The position numbers were made by a program, and so were the translations under genes. The notes under the pieces are model-generated. The model was given only the letters and a program-made list of their open reading frames with translations. It was not told where the DNA came from and ran no database searches. A stretch of 64,000 nt of DNA from Veillonella sp. T11011-6 (GTDB lineage: Bacteria > Bacillota > Negativicutes > Veillonellales > Veillonellaceae), in NCBI RefSeq assembly GCF_002959755.1, contig NZ_PPCW01000005.1, forward strand, positions 124,001-188,000, read 5' to 3'. Positions 27,723 through 35,369 of the stretch are shown here, in pieces; within the stretch, counting starts at the first letter, position 1; the number at the start of each line of letters is the position of its first letter.

Positions 27723-27740
27723 ACTATGTCTAGTCTTTTG
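27714..27740 (+). terminator. Terminator overlapping the DUF3343 stop codon
   Basis: AAAGACTAGAC (27714-27724) pairs with GTCTAGTCTTT (27728-27738), loop TAT. The TAG stop at 27720-27722 lies in the left arm. Confidence 0.85.
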
Positions 27741-27824
27741 TGTTTTATGATGCATTTCATATGATTAGTATGGATATTATGGTAGTATAAGCATATGATA
27801 TTTTTATCACTTATGGAGGTATAT

Positions 27825-28535
27825 ATGAGCAAATATGAAATAGAAAATGTAAAATTAACGGCTCCTAAATTGGATCGTAAAGATTTAGAATATGCTATGA
27901 CATATCGTTATGCATGTAAGAAGTTTGATAGCAAGAAGAAAATCTCTGAAGAAGACTGGAATGCAATTTTAACAGCAGCTCGCTTGGCACCAACATCCCT
28001 TGGTTTTGAACCTTATGAATTGTTAGTCATCCAAAACCCTGAAATTCGTGAAAAAATGAAAGCTCATGGCTGGGGCATTCAAGCAGGTCTTGAAGCAAGT
28101 CATTTTGTAGTGTTCTTAACACGCAAAAAGGTAGACTTAGAATTTGATTCCCCTTATGTTCGTCATATTCAAGAGGAAGTTAAACAATTACCTGCAGAAA
28201 TTGATGCAGCATATCGTGAAAAATATGCCCAATTCACTACAAGCGATTATAAAACATTTGAATCTGAACGCGCTGCCTTTGACTGGGCTTCTAAACAAGC
28301 GTATATCGTTATGGCAAATATGATGACGATGGCTGCTTATGAAGGTTTAGATTCTTGTCCATTAGAAGGCTTTAACCAAGACGATATGACTGCACTATTA
28401 GGCGATGAACTAGGCCTCTTCGATACGAAACATTTTGGTATTTCCGTAATGGCTGCTTTTGGCTACCGTGATGAAGAACCTCACCGTAATAAAACACGTC
28501 GTACATTAGATGAAATTGTAACAGTAGTTGAATAA
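27825..28535 (+). CDS. NAD(P)H-dependent nitroreductase-family oxidoreductase
   Basis: The start at 27825 (GGAGG 7 nt upstream) gives 236 residues; the frame open from 27795 lacks a ribosome-binding site. Nitroreductase-fold FMN signatures: M-T-Y-R-Y-A-C-K-K-F-D (~30), L-A-P-T-S-L-G-F-E-P (~57), and D-S-C-P-L-E-G-F-N (~180) where the family has C-P-I-E-G-F. Related enzymes reduce nitroaromatics, quinones or flavins with NAD(P)H. Natural substrate not evident. Monocistronic between two terminators. Confidence 0.92.
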   Translation: MSKYEIENVKLTAPKLDRKDLEYAMTYRYACKKFDSKKKISEEDWNAILTAARLAPTSLGFEPYELLVIQNPEIREKMKAHGWGIQAGLEASHFVVFLTRKKVDLEFDSPYVRHIQEEVKQLPAEIDAAYREKYAQFTTSDYKTFESERAAFDWASKQAYIVMANMMTMAAYEGLDSCPLEGFNQDDMTALLGDELGLFDTKHFGISVMAAFGYRDEEPHRNKTRRTLDEIVTVVE

Positions 28536-28553
28536 TAAGAACTATAACATAAG

Positions 28554-28584
28554 AAAAGGAGGTCCCTTAAGGGACCTCCTTTTG
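28554..28584. terminator. Perfectly palindromic bidirectional terminator
   Basis: A 30-bp perfect palindrome (28554-28583) with AAAA and TTTT ends, between the nitroreductase gene and convergent ychF. Confidence 0.93.
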
Positions 28585-28596
28585 TATTAGTATTAT

Positions 28597-29703
28597 TTAT
28601 ACGTTGAAGCGGAAGTGTGTTACATCGCCGTCTTTCATAACGTAGTCTTTACCTTCAAGGCGTACAAGGCCTTTTTCTTTAGCCGCGTTTTGGCTACCGC
28701 AAGCTTGTAAGTCGTCGAAGGATACGATTTCGGCACGGATAAAGCCTTTTTCGATATCAGAGTGGATTTTACCAGCCGCTTGAGGTGCTTTTGTGCCATT
28801 TACAATTGTCCATGCACGAGCTTCCATTTCACCAGCAGTGAAGTAGTTGATAAGACCTAAGAGTGCATAACTTGCTTTGATAAGTTTAGTTAAGCCAGAT
28901 TCTTCAAGGCCAAGATCTTCAAGGAATGCAGCGGATTCTTCATCGGATAACTCTGCAATTTCAGATTCGATACGAGCAGACACAACAACGATACCAGCGC
29001 CTTCGTTTTTCGCATATTCTTCTACGCGTTTTACATATTCGTTGCCGGAATAATCAGATACTTCATCTTCAGAAATATTGGCTACATAAAGAGATGGTTT
29101 TGCTGTAAGCAATGTCAACTCTTTGATCATTTCCAATTCTTCTTCTTCAAGACCTTGTGCACGAACTGGTTTTGCTTCACCTAAACCTTCGATGATGCGT
29201 TCTAGCAATGGTAATTCAGCACGCGCATCTTTGTCGCCGGATTTAGCGATTTTTTCAATACGTTGTTTACGTTTTTCAACGGACTCAAGGTCTGCAAGGC
29301 AGAGCTCAGTGTTGATGATTTCAATGTCACGGATTGGGTCGATAGAGCCAGAAACGTGAGTAATGTTAGGGTCATCAAAACAACGAATAACTTGTGCAAT
29401 AGCATCTACTTGGCGGATGTGGCTAAGGAATTTATTACCTAAACCTTCACCTTTGGATGCACCTTCTACGAGGCCAGCGATATCTACGAAGCGCATAGCA
29501 GCAGGGAGGATGCGTTTGGAACCAAACATTTCAGCCAATACAGCTAAACGATTATCTGGAACGTCAACTACACCTACGTTTGGCTCAATTGTACAGAATG
29601 GATAGTTGGCAGCTTCAGCGCCTGCTTTTGTAATAGCGTTGAATAATGTACTTTTACCAACATTTGGAAGGCCTACGATGCCTACTTCTAAATTTGTGCT
29701 CAT
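28597..29703 (-). CDS. ychF: Redox-regulated ATPase YchF (Obg-like)
   Basis: The start at 29703 is preceded by AAAGGTGG; the 17 extra residues of the longer frame lack support. 368 residues: P-loop G-L-P-N-V-G-K-S-T (~11), switch region P-N-V-G-V-V-D-V-P-D-N-R-L (~37), G3 D-I-A-G-L-V-E-G-A-S-K-G-E-G-L-G (~68), the N-x-x-E box (V-A-N-I-S-E-D-E ~204) favouring ATP, and a C-terminal TGS domain with F-x-x-A-E-I-V-S-F-D-D. A conserved translation-associated ATPase. Confidence 0.97.
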   Translation of the reverse strand: MSTNLEVGIVGLPNVGKSTLFNAITKAGAEAANYPFCTIEPNVGVVDVPDNRLAVLAEMFGSKRILPAAMRFVDIAGLVEGASKGEGLGNKFLSHIRQVDAIAQVIRCFDDPNITHVSGSIDPIRDIEIINTELCLADLESVEKRKQRIEKIAKSGDKDARAELPLLERIIEGLGEAKPVRAQGLEEEELEMIKELTLLTAKPSLYVANISEDEVSDYSGNEYVKRVEEYAKNEGAGIVVVSARIESEIAELSDEESAAFLEDLGLEESGLTKLIKASYALLGLINYFTAGEMEARAWTIVNGTKAPQAAGKIHSDIEKGFIRAEIVSFDDLQACGSQNAAKEKGLVRLEGKDYVMKDGDVTHFRFNV

Positions 29704-29812
29704 GGTACCACCTTTTATTAAAACATTGATTTCGTTCTTTGTGAAAGTTTCCATAGAAACTCTATCAAATAAATATTATATCATATACGGGCTATAATAT
29801 TGTACTAAAAAA

Positions 29813-29850
29813 GTGACACTATTAGTCACATCGGTGACTAGTAGTGTCAC
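29813..29850 (-). terminator. Strong minus-strand terminator (second of a tandem pair)
   Basis: A 17-bp stem with one mismatch (29813-29829 with 29834-29850), loop ATCG. On the minus strand it is followed by TTTTTT (A-run at 29806-29812), so it ends transcription from ddh before ychF. Confidence 0.85.
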
Positions 29851-29855
29851 TAAAC

Positions 29856-29883
29856 AAAATCCCACACTGATGTGTGGGATTTT
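29856..29883 (-). terminator. First terminator after ddh
   Basis: AAAATCCCACAC (29856-29867) with GTGTGGGATTTT (29872-29883), loop TGAT. It lies 10 bp past the ddh stop. Confidence 0.85.
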
Positions 29884-29893
29884 ATTATGTATC

Positions 29894-30868
29894 TTATAGA
29901 GAGTGAGCTCGTAATTCTTCAGCAGAATGTGTGGAGATCCAAGCTGGTGGAATATCGAATACAGTGTAGCAACCTGTACCGCCATGTTTAGCAAGACGGT
30001 AGATACCACGAGCATAAGCAACAAGTGCAGAGCCAGTGAATTCAGGGTTGGAGTCAAGTTTCAAGGAGTACTCGATAACGTGACGAGTGCCTTCTGTGCT
30101 TTCACCAGAGCGAAGAACGAAGCCACCATGTGGAATACCTTTGTGGTTGCGATCAAGTTCTTCTTGAGAAATGAAGTTTACTACAGTTTCATAACCTACG
30201 AAGTAGTTTTCCATAGTTTTAATTTCGTTTTCAATTTTAGCTTTATCAGCATCAGGAGCAGCTACTACATAGCACTCACGAAGGTGACCTTTGTAGCCAT
30301 CAACGTCTGGAGTTTCACCATTGCGGATTGCTTCAAGGTATTGTTCCTTAGGAACAGTGTATTGACGAGCATCAAGAACGCCGTCGATACGGCGGATAGC
30401 ATCGGAGTGACCTTGAGAAACGCCACGACCCCAGAATGTGTAAGATTTGCCTTGAGGCAAGATGCTTTCAGCATATACACGTTGTAAAGAGAACATGCCT
30501 GGGTCCCAACCGCAAGAAATCAATGTAGCAGTTTTAGCTTCTTTAGCTACTTTGTCTACATTTGCGAAATGTTCAGGAATACGTGCATGTGTATCGAAGG
30601 AATCGATACAGTTAAAGTATTTTGTGACCATTGGAGTTTGTTCGATAAGGTCTGTTGCAGAACCACCGCAAAGAACCATAACATCGATTTTACCTTTGAA
30701 GTTTGGTAGATCTTCCATAGTATATGTAGGAACACCAGAAACTGTTTCTAAACCTTTACGGCGAGAGAATACACCAACAAGCTCCATATCAGGTTGTAAT
30801 TTTACGGATGCTTCAACGCCACGACCTAAGTTGCCGTAGCCAACGATACCAATACGAATTTTGCTCAT
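29894..30868 (-). CDS. ddh: meso-Diaminopimelate D-dehydrogenase
   Basis: 324 residues. The N-terminal NADP-binding Rossmann fold has I-R-I-G-I-V-G-Y-G-N-L-G-R-G-V-E, then V-F-S-R-R-K-G with basic residues expected for NADP(H). Substrate-binding blocks include C-G-G-S-A-T-D (~72), N-C-I-D-S-F-D-T-H-A-R-I-P (~88), S-C-G-W-D-P-G-M-F-S-L-Q-R (~120) and G-R-G-V-S-Q-G-H-S-D-A (~150). It aminates tetrahydrodipicolinate to meso-DAP in one step. AGGAGG precedes the start. It is encoded beside dapL, an alternative route to the same product; both share an upstream motif. Confidence 0.96.
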   Translation of the reverse strand: MSKIRIGIVGYGNLGRGVEASVKLQPDMELVGVFSRRKGLETVSGVPTYTMEDLPNFKGKIDVMVLCGGSATDLIEQTPMVTKYFNCIDSFDTHARIPEHFANVDKVAKEAKTATLISCGWDPGMFSLQRVYAESILPQGKSYTFWGRGVSQGHSDAIRRIDGVLDARQYTVPKEQYLEAIRNGETPDVDGYKGHLRECYVVAAPDADKAKIENEIKTMENYFVGYETVVNFISQEELDRNHKGIPHGGFVLRSGESTEGTRHVIEYSLKLDSNPEFTGSALVAYARGIYRLAKHGGTGCYTVFDIPPAWISTHSAEELRAHSL

Positions 30869-30942
30869 ATTAGCCTCCTATATAAATCGAGAAATTTAAT
30901 TATTAACATTTTTATTATAGCACAAAACTAGGGTATTTGATA

Positions 30943-30956
30943 ATTTTCTATAGAAT
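30943..30956 (-). promoter_or_regulatory. Shared upstream motif ATTCTATAGAAAAT (ddh copy)
   Basis: On the minus strand ATTCTATAGAAAAT lies 75-88 bp before the ddh start and just upstream of a plausible promoter (TATAAT around 30918-30923 on the minus strand). An identical 14-mer precedes dapL. The core TTCTATAGAA is palindromic, as for a dimeric regulator. Confidence 0.55.
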
Positions 30957-31077
30957 CAAATGTAATTTAATAGATAGATGATAGTACTAATAATAAGGCT
31001 GTAGTAATTTGTGGGATTATTAAGATAGCTACTATTACATTATTAACAATTAAATAATCATATATATTAAGGTATAG

Positions 31078-31125
31078 AAAAGACCGATTACCTTACTATT
31101 ATAGGATTGTAATCGGTCTTTTTAT
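31078..31125 (-). terminator. Terminator after dapL
   Basis: AAAAGACCGATTA (31078-31090) pairs with TAATCGGTCTTTT (31110-31122). The A-run on the left gives a T-run on the minus strand. The remainder of 30869-31077 is AT-rich and contains only the ddh promoter. Confidence 0.85.
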
Positions 31126-31135
31126 TTTATAGGTA

Positions 31136-32365
31136 TTAGAATTTTAATGTTTTAATTCTTTCAACGGCGCGAATTGTATTTTCACGGCTACCGAAAGCTG
31201 TTAAACGAAGGTAGCCTTCGCCGTGAGGACCAAAGCCAGAGCCTGGTGTAGATACGATTTGAACTTGTTCGAGCAAGATGTCGAATAATTCCCAGCTAGT
31301 CATATTACCAGGAGTTTTTAGCCAAATGTATGGAGCGTCAACGCCACCGTATACAGTAAGGCCGATAGATTCAAGACCTTCTTTGATAATCCGAGCGTTT
31401 TCTTTGTAGTATGCAATGTTAGCGCGAGTTTGTTCACGACCTTCTTTTGTGTATACTGCTTCAGCACCGCGTTGAATGATGTAAGGAACACCATTGAATT
31501 TAGTGCATTGACGACGGTTCCACATAGGGTTTAGCGCTTGGCGTTCGCCGGATTTAGTTTTGCCAGTCACTTCTTTAGGCACAACTGCGTAAGCACAACG
31601 AGTACCAGTGAAACCAGCAGTTTTGGAGAAGGAACGGAACTCGATAGCTACTTCACGAGCACCTTCGATTTCGTAGATGGATTTTACAGTGTCTTCTGTG
31701 TTGATGAAAGCTTCATAAGCAGAGTCGAACATCAAAATCGCATCATTATCTTTACACCATTTGATCCATTCTGCTAAACGAGCACGGCTCAAAACAGTAC
31801 CAGTTGGATTGTTAGGGGAGCAAAGATATACGATATCTACGCGTTCAGAAGGGAATTCTGGAGAGAAGTTGTTTTCTGCGTAAGTAGGGAGGTATACAAC
31901 CTTTTGGAAGATGCCATCTACTGCTTCGCCAGTACGACCGCCCATTACGTTAGAGTCTAAGTATACTGGGTACACTGGGTCAGTGATAGCGATGATGTTA
32001 TCTTCGCTGAATAATTCTTGGATATTACCAACATCAGATTTTGCACCATCAGAAACGAATACTTCATCAATCGCAATGTCTACGCCTAATGGTTTGTAGT
32101 CGCCATCAACAATAGCTTGACGTAAGAAGTCATAACCTTGTTCAGGACCATAACCGCGGAACGTTTCAGCTTTACCCATTTCTTGAACTGCTTTGCTCAT
32201 AGCGTCGATAATTGCAGGAACAAGTGGTAATGTAACATCGCCGATACCAAGACGAATGATGTCTGCATCTGGATGCGCTGCTTGATAATCTGCAACCTTT
32301 TTAGCGATATTCGCAAATAAATAAGAACCTTGTAGGTTTAAATAGTTTTCATTAATATTAGCCAT
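31136..32365 (-). CDS. dapL: LL-diaminopimelate aminotransferase
   Basis: A PLP enzyme (fold type I) of 409 residues converting tetrahydrodipicolinate to LL-DAP with glutamate as donor. Hallmarks: [11 protein letters not shown] near residue 40, [10 protein letters not shown] near 70, V-S-D-G-A-K-S-D near 105, C-S-P-N-N-P-T-G-T (~180), D-S-A-Y-E-A-F-I (~210), the Schiff-base lysine in [11 protein letters not shown] (~245), and [13 protein letters not shown] near the C-terminus. DapL would need DapF to reach meso-DAP, whereas neighbouring Ddh gives it directly. Confidence 0.96.
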   Translation of the reverse strand: MANINENYLNLQGSYLFANIAKKVADYQAAHPDADIIRLGIGDVTLPLVPAIIDAMSKAVQEMGKAETFRGYGPEQGYDFLRQAIVDGDYKPLGVDIAIDEVFVSDGAKSDVGNIQELFSEDNIIAITDPVYPVYLDSNVMGGRTGEAVDGIFQKVVYLPTYAENNFSPEFPSERVDIVYLCSPNNPTGTVLSRARLAEWIKWCKDNDAILMFDSAYEAFINTEDTVKSIYEIEGAREVAIEFRSFSKTAGFTGTRCAYAVVPKEVTGKTKSGERQALNPMWNRRQCTKFNGVPYIIQRGAEAVYTKEGREQTRANIAYYKENARIIKEGLESIGLTVYGGVDAPYIWLKTPGNMTSWELFDILLEQVQIVSTPGSGFGPHGEGYLRLTAFGSRENTIRAVERIKTLKF

Positions 32366-32430
32366 GATGACTCCTTTTTATAATCAGATTTCTCTATATA
32401 TAGTAAATTATATAGAATAATGACGCAAGG

Positions 32431-32444
32431 ATTTTCTATAGAAT
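32431..32444 (-). promoter_or_regulatory. Shared upstream motif ATTCTATAGAAAAT (dapL copy)
   Basis: Identical 14-mer to the ddh copy, 66-79 bp before the dapL start and 18 bp upstream of a minus-strand TATAAT. The rest of the 333-bp gap (32366-32698) is AT-rich; a 64-codon frame at 32420-32614 has no ribosome-binding site and is not called as a gene. Confidence 0.55.
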
Positions 32445-32698
32445 TTTTCCTTAATCTAAATAGTGTAAATAATTTTAGTATAAAAGTCTATAATATGAGG
32501 CATTTATTACTCGTTGATTGCATTAAAGTATATATAGATAAAGAGATTATTAGCATTCAATCAATCTCTTCATTGTTTACTCATAAAGTGGCTATTGATA
32601 TAATGAAATTATGATTAATATCTTGATTGTTTATATGTAATGAGAGATAAAGTTAATGGCTGTGTTTAGGGGCGTAAATTCTTTCAGGGAGGTATATT

Positions 32699-33718
32699 AT
32701 GGTAGATAATAAGGTGTCTATTAAGAAAATTTTTGATCGGATTAAGCGAGTTAAAAAGTTTGAAGAGTTTAAAGCAACTTATGGCTTAACACCTTCTGAT
32801 GAAAAGGGGAGCACAAAATTTGCAGCAAACTTTTATAAGTCCGATATTGTAAATTACAAGGGGCATGTAACTGGTTCTAAAGATCTGTATAGTGAAGTTA
32901 TTGCTAAAACCATTATAAATGATAATTTTATAAAAGACTGGTTAAACTTAATACCTGCAAGACCAGAACATTTTAAGATAAATCATCCGAATACAGATGA
33001 AAACGTGGATGCCCTAAAAATTACTAATCGAAAAGAGGAAATATTAGCGAAGTTATTATTTTATCAAGGTAATATTGATGGGCTGGGATATATCTTTGAT
33101 TATCAAACACCATTAAAAGCGTCACGAAACGATTCATATGGAAAAATAGATTTATTAGGCTATAACGTAGATGATAAATGTTATTCTGTCATTGAATTAA
33201 AATATCGTCCTTCTGGTAGTGAGGAAACTTTACTACGATGTGTTTTAGAAGCTTATACATATTATAAACTGATAGATTTAAAGCAGATTGAATCTACTAT
33301 TGGTCATGATGGTATTCAGGAGTTAAAGAAATTATCTGGATATAAACATACGAATGAAGCTGAGTTAGTCGTTTTATTTGATGAAAGATCTTGTGCCAAA
33401 GAGGACGGTGGAGCAGAAACTAATTTGATGCTTCGTATTGATCCGTATAAACCTAATACTCCTAGTTATCCATCCAAAACTGTTGTGTCACAACAGTATA
33501 AAGAGTGCCAGGAATTAATTAATACAAGTACAAGAAAAGAATTACGAGCTTTATGTGAGGCTATATTAAAACAAGAGTCTAAATTGAAACAAATTCGATT
33601 TGTTGTATTACAAGCTCAAAAAGTAAGTAAAGCGCCTTATAAAAATAAAGTAGATAATTGGTCAGAAAATTTGGATCGTTTATATCGAGCAGAAACATTG
33701 CTTACCATTTCTAAGTAA
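32699..33718 (+). CDS. PD-(D/E)XK-type nuclease-like protein of unknown function
   Basis: 339 residues, basic N-terminus. The region 108-195 has the layout of a PD-(D/E)XK nuclease core: a helix with R-K-E-E-I-L-A-K-L-L-F (E113/E114), then G-K-I-D-L-L-G-Y-N (D151), a short hairpin, and V-I-E-L-K-Y-R (E166-x-K168). A helix with L-E-A-Y-T-Y-Y-K-L follows. D151, E166 and K168 would be the metal and catalytic residues. I recognise no named family. It precedes the beta-CASP gene by 9 bp, so the two are one operon, behind AGGGAGG. Very AT-rich compared with the flanking housekeeping genes, suggesting acquisition. DNA cleavage is inferred from the motif only. Confidence 0.65.
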   Translation: MVDNKVSIKKIFDRIKRVKKFEEFKATYGLTPSDEKGSTKFAANFYKSDIVNYKGHVTGSKDLYSEVIAKTIINDNFIKDWLNLIPARPEHFKINHPNTDENVDALKITNRKEEILAKLLFYQGNIDGLGYIFDYQTPLKASRNDSYGKIDLLGYNVDDKCYSVIELKYRPSGSEETLLRCVLEAYTYYKLIDLKQIESTIGHDGIQELKKLSGYKHTNEAELVVLFDERSCAKEDGGAETNLMLRIDPYKPNTPSYPSKTVVSQQYKECQELINTSTRKELRALCEAILKQESKLKQIRFVVLQAQKVSKAPYKNKVDNWSENLDRLYRAETLLTISK

Positions 33719-33727
33719 AGGTTGAAT

Positions 33728-34903
33728 ATGAATATTGTTGTTCATCGTGGCACACATCAGATTGGTGGTAGTGCTATAGAAATTAGTACAGAATCTACTC
33801 GAATTATGTTAGACTTTGGTAATGAGTTAAGTTTAGATGAAAAGTACACACCTATAAATCTGGATATAGACGGTGTTACAAAAGGAAAGCCGGATTGTGA
33901 CGGTATTGTGATTTCTCATTATCATATGGATCACTTAGGCCAACTAACCTCTGTACTATCAGAAATTCCATTATATATGGGTGAATTAAGTAAGGAAATC
34001 GCGCTAATAGGTGCTGAGTATCAAGATAGAGGTTTATACTTGCGCTTATTAGGTGCTAATACATTTCGAGGCGGAGATGTCTTTTCTATTGGTGATATAC
34101 GTATCAGACCTTTAGTTATCGATCATAGTGCTGTGGATAGTTATATGTTTGTCATTGAAGCAGAAGGTAAACGTGTCTTATACACAGGTGATTTCCGGCT
34201 GCATGGGTTGCGCCATCACGTATTAGACAAATTAGTTAACACCTATATAGGTGAGGTTGATGTATTAATTACAGAGGGCACCTCATTGTCTAGAGACGCA
34301 GATGATTGTATATCTGAAGCCACAGTATTAGACGATATTTCTTCATATATTCAAGATGGGAAATATGTTTTTGTTATGTGTTCCTCTACGAATATTGACC
34401 GTATTATGGGGATTTGGCAGAATATGCCAACTGATAAAGTGTTAATTTGTGATGCTTATCAGAAAAGAATATTAGATACTGTGATTAGTAATGTATATTA
34501 TGAAAGTTCTTTGTATCGTAGACATGATAGACCGCTAGTTCTTGATAAAGGCAAGTATCCTAAACACTATATGGATCATGGATTTGTATCCGTAGTAAGA
34601 GCAACAGAAAATTATATTTCCCACATAAAAGAGTTCCCTAAAGACGATGTACGTATTATATATTCCATGTGGACAGGATATACTGAGGAGAATCTAGCAT
34701 TGAAGGATTTACTAGATACATATCCATCTTATATATGTCATGTAAGTGGTCATGTTTCAAAGACTGATTTACTCAAGTTTATAGACTTAGTGAATCCTGA
34801 TGTCATTATTCCGGTTCATACCGATAGCCCTGAAAAATTAGAGGAACTAATACCTGAAAGAAACGTTTATATAATAAATGATAACGAGCCATTTATTTTA
34901 TAA
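33728..34903 (+). CDS. RNase J-like beta-CASP metallo-beta-lactamase nuclease
   Basis: Start ATG at 33728 (AAAGG 6 nt upstream; the TTG at 33722 is an alternative). 391 residues with the complete motif set: D29 (L-D-F-G), H64-x-H66-x-D68-H69 (S-H-Y-H-M-D-H), H133 (I-D-H-S), D155 (Y-T-G-D-F-R), and the beta-CASP motifs A E183 (I-T-E-G-T-S), B H342 (S-G-H-V-S-K) and C H364 (I-P-V-H-T-D-S-P-E). This is the RNase J/CPSF-73 arrangement of a zinc-dependent RNA or DNA phosphodiesterase. It lacks the ~100-residue C-terminal domain of RNase J and is shorter, so it is not the housekeeping enzyme. Operon partner is the preceding nuclease-like gene; a toxin-antitoxin locus follows. Confidence 0.85.
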   Translation: MNIVVHRGTHQIGGSAIEISTESTRIMLDFGNELSLDEKYTPINLDIDGVTKGKPDCDGIVISHYHMDHLGQLTSVLSEIPLYMGELSKEIALIGAEYQDRGLYLRLLGANTFRGGDVFSIGDIRIRPLVIDHSAVDSYMFVIEAEGKRVLYTGDFRLHGLRHHVLDKLVNTYIGEVDVLITEGTSLSRDADDCISEATVLDDISSYIQDGKYVFVMCSSTNIDRIMGIWQNMPTDKVLICDAYQKRILDTVISNVYYESSLYRRHDRPLVLDKGKYPKHYMDHGFVSVVRATENYISHIKEFPKDDVRIIYSMWTGYTEENLALKDLLDTYPSYICHVSGHVSKTDLLKFIDLVNPDVIIPVHTDSPEKLEELIPERNVYIINDNEPFIL

Positions 34904-34908
34904 TTCCT

Positions 34909-34936
34909 TTTAGAAATTTCGCTTTTGATGTATAAT
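34909..34936 (+). promoter_or_regulatory. Putative promoter of the antisense RNA
   Basis: TTTAGA (34909-34914) and a perfect TATAAT (34931-34936) with a 16-bp spacer. Transcription from about 34943 would read + strand sequence opposite the toxin mRNA 3' half. Confidence 0.5.
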
Positions 34937-34942
34937 AAATAA

Positions 34943-35053
34943 AAAGAGAGCCATCAACGTGTGGTTGCGTTAGGCTCATCTTATAAATGTTTTCTTATGA
35001 TTGCCTAGCGTGCGAGTATTTTGTATACTCTGTTGCGTTAGGCTTTTATCTTT
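34943..35053 (+). ncRNA. Candidate antisense antitoxin RNA
   Basis: A + strand transcript from the promoter at 34909-34936 would end at a hairpin, 35003-35010/35036-35043 with an inner GAGTAT/ATACTC stem, followed by TTTTATCTTT. Read-through would reach a stronger terminator at 35247-35271. It would be complementary to the 3' half of the minus-strand toxin mRNA. A 13-bp direct repeat GTTGCGTTAGGCT lies at 34964-34976 and 35032-35044, reminiscent of the repeats of Fst/par-type convergent loci. No open reading frame of note is in it. Confidence 0.4.
34951..34984 (-). terminator. Terminator of the toxin mRNA
   Basis: On the minus strand GAGCC and GGCTC enclose an inner CAAC/GTTG helix, followed by CTCTTTTTATTTATT. 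It lies about 75 nt past the toxin stop codon. Confidence 0.6.
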
Positions 35054-35056
35054 ACA

Positions 35057-35134
35057 TTACTTTAATAGTGCAAAGAGTGATATTGCTATGGAAATTACAA
35101 AAAGAATTAAGTAGTACTTTTCGAATTTGCTCAT
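35057..35134 (-). CDS. Small hydrophobic peptide, putative type I toxin (25 aa)
   Basis: The minus strand encodes a 25-residue peptide: a short polar N-terminus (M-S-K-F-E-K-Y-Y), one transmembrane stretch of about 15 residues (L-I-L-F-V-I-S-I-A-I-S-L-F-A-L-L) and a terminal Lys. AAAGGTGG stands 7 nt before the ATG but is locked in a GATCACC-type hairpin (CATCACC-GAAA-GGTGGTGAT). The 5' leader (35153-35180) is complementary to the mRNA 3' end (34950-34985) in blocks (GCCTAAC; CACGT-GATG). Size, membrane-peptide layout, sequestered Shine-Dalgarno, 5'-3' fold-back and convergent antisense RNA all match type I toxin loci (Fst, TxpA, holin-like families). Confidence 0.6.
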   Translation of the reverse strand: MSKFEKYYLILFVISIAISLFALLK

Positions 35135-35187
35135 AGTATCACCACCTTTCGGTGATGGGCCTAACTCACGTGATGACTCTTAGCATT

Positions 35188-35193
35188 AGTATA
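35188..35193 (-). promoter_or_regulatory. Putative -10 element of the toxin mRNA
   Basis: TATACT on the minus strand (35193 to 35188), with an AT-rich upstream region lacking a clear -35. Start would be near 35180, about 45 nt before the toxin ATG. Confidence 0.4.
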
Positions 35194-35246
35194 TCAATGT
35201 AATTTTAGGAAAAATAGAATTGACATTTGGCTATAGACCAATTCTT

Positions 35247-35271
35247 GCGTAGTGTTTTACTACGCTTTTTT
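35247..35271 (+). terminator. Plus-strand terminator downstream of the toxin locus
   Basis: GCGTAGT (35247-35253) with ACTACGC (35259-35265) and TTTTTT. It insulates the bcr-like gene from + strand transcripts of the nuclease pair and antisense RNA. Confidence 0.85.
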
Positions 35272-35369
35272 GTTGAAAAATATCAAAACTATATAGGATT
35301 AACTTTGTTTTTGATATAATTTAAATAAATACATATTATCGTGCAATTTTATATGAAAGTGGTGTCTTT

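Noticed and set aside
29927-30487. 186-codon + strand frame
   Set aside because: Opposite ddh, whose motifs are complete; no start signals.
32420-32614. 64-codon + strand frame upstream of the nuclease pair
   Set aside because: No Shine-Dalgarno, AT-driven composition and no motif; treated as intergenic.
33728-34903. Housekeeping RNase J
   Set aside because: All beta-CASP motifs are present, but the protein is ~160 residues shorter and lacks the C-terminal domain; paired with an accessory-type gene instead.
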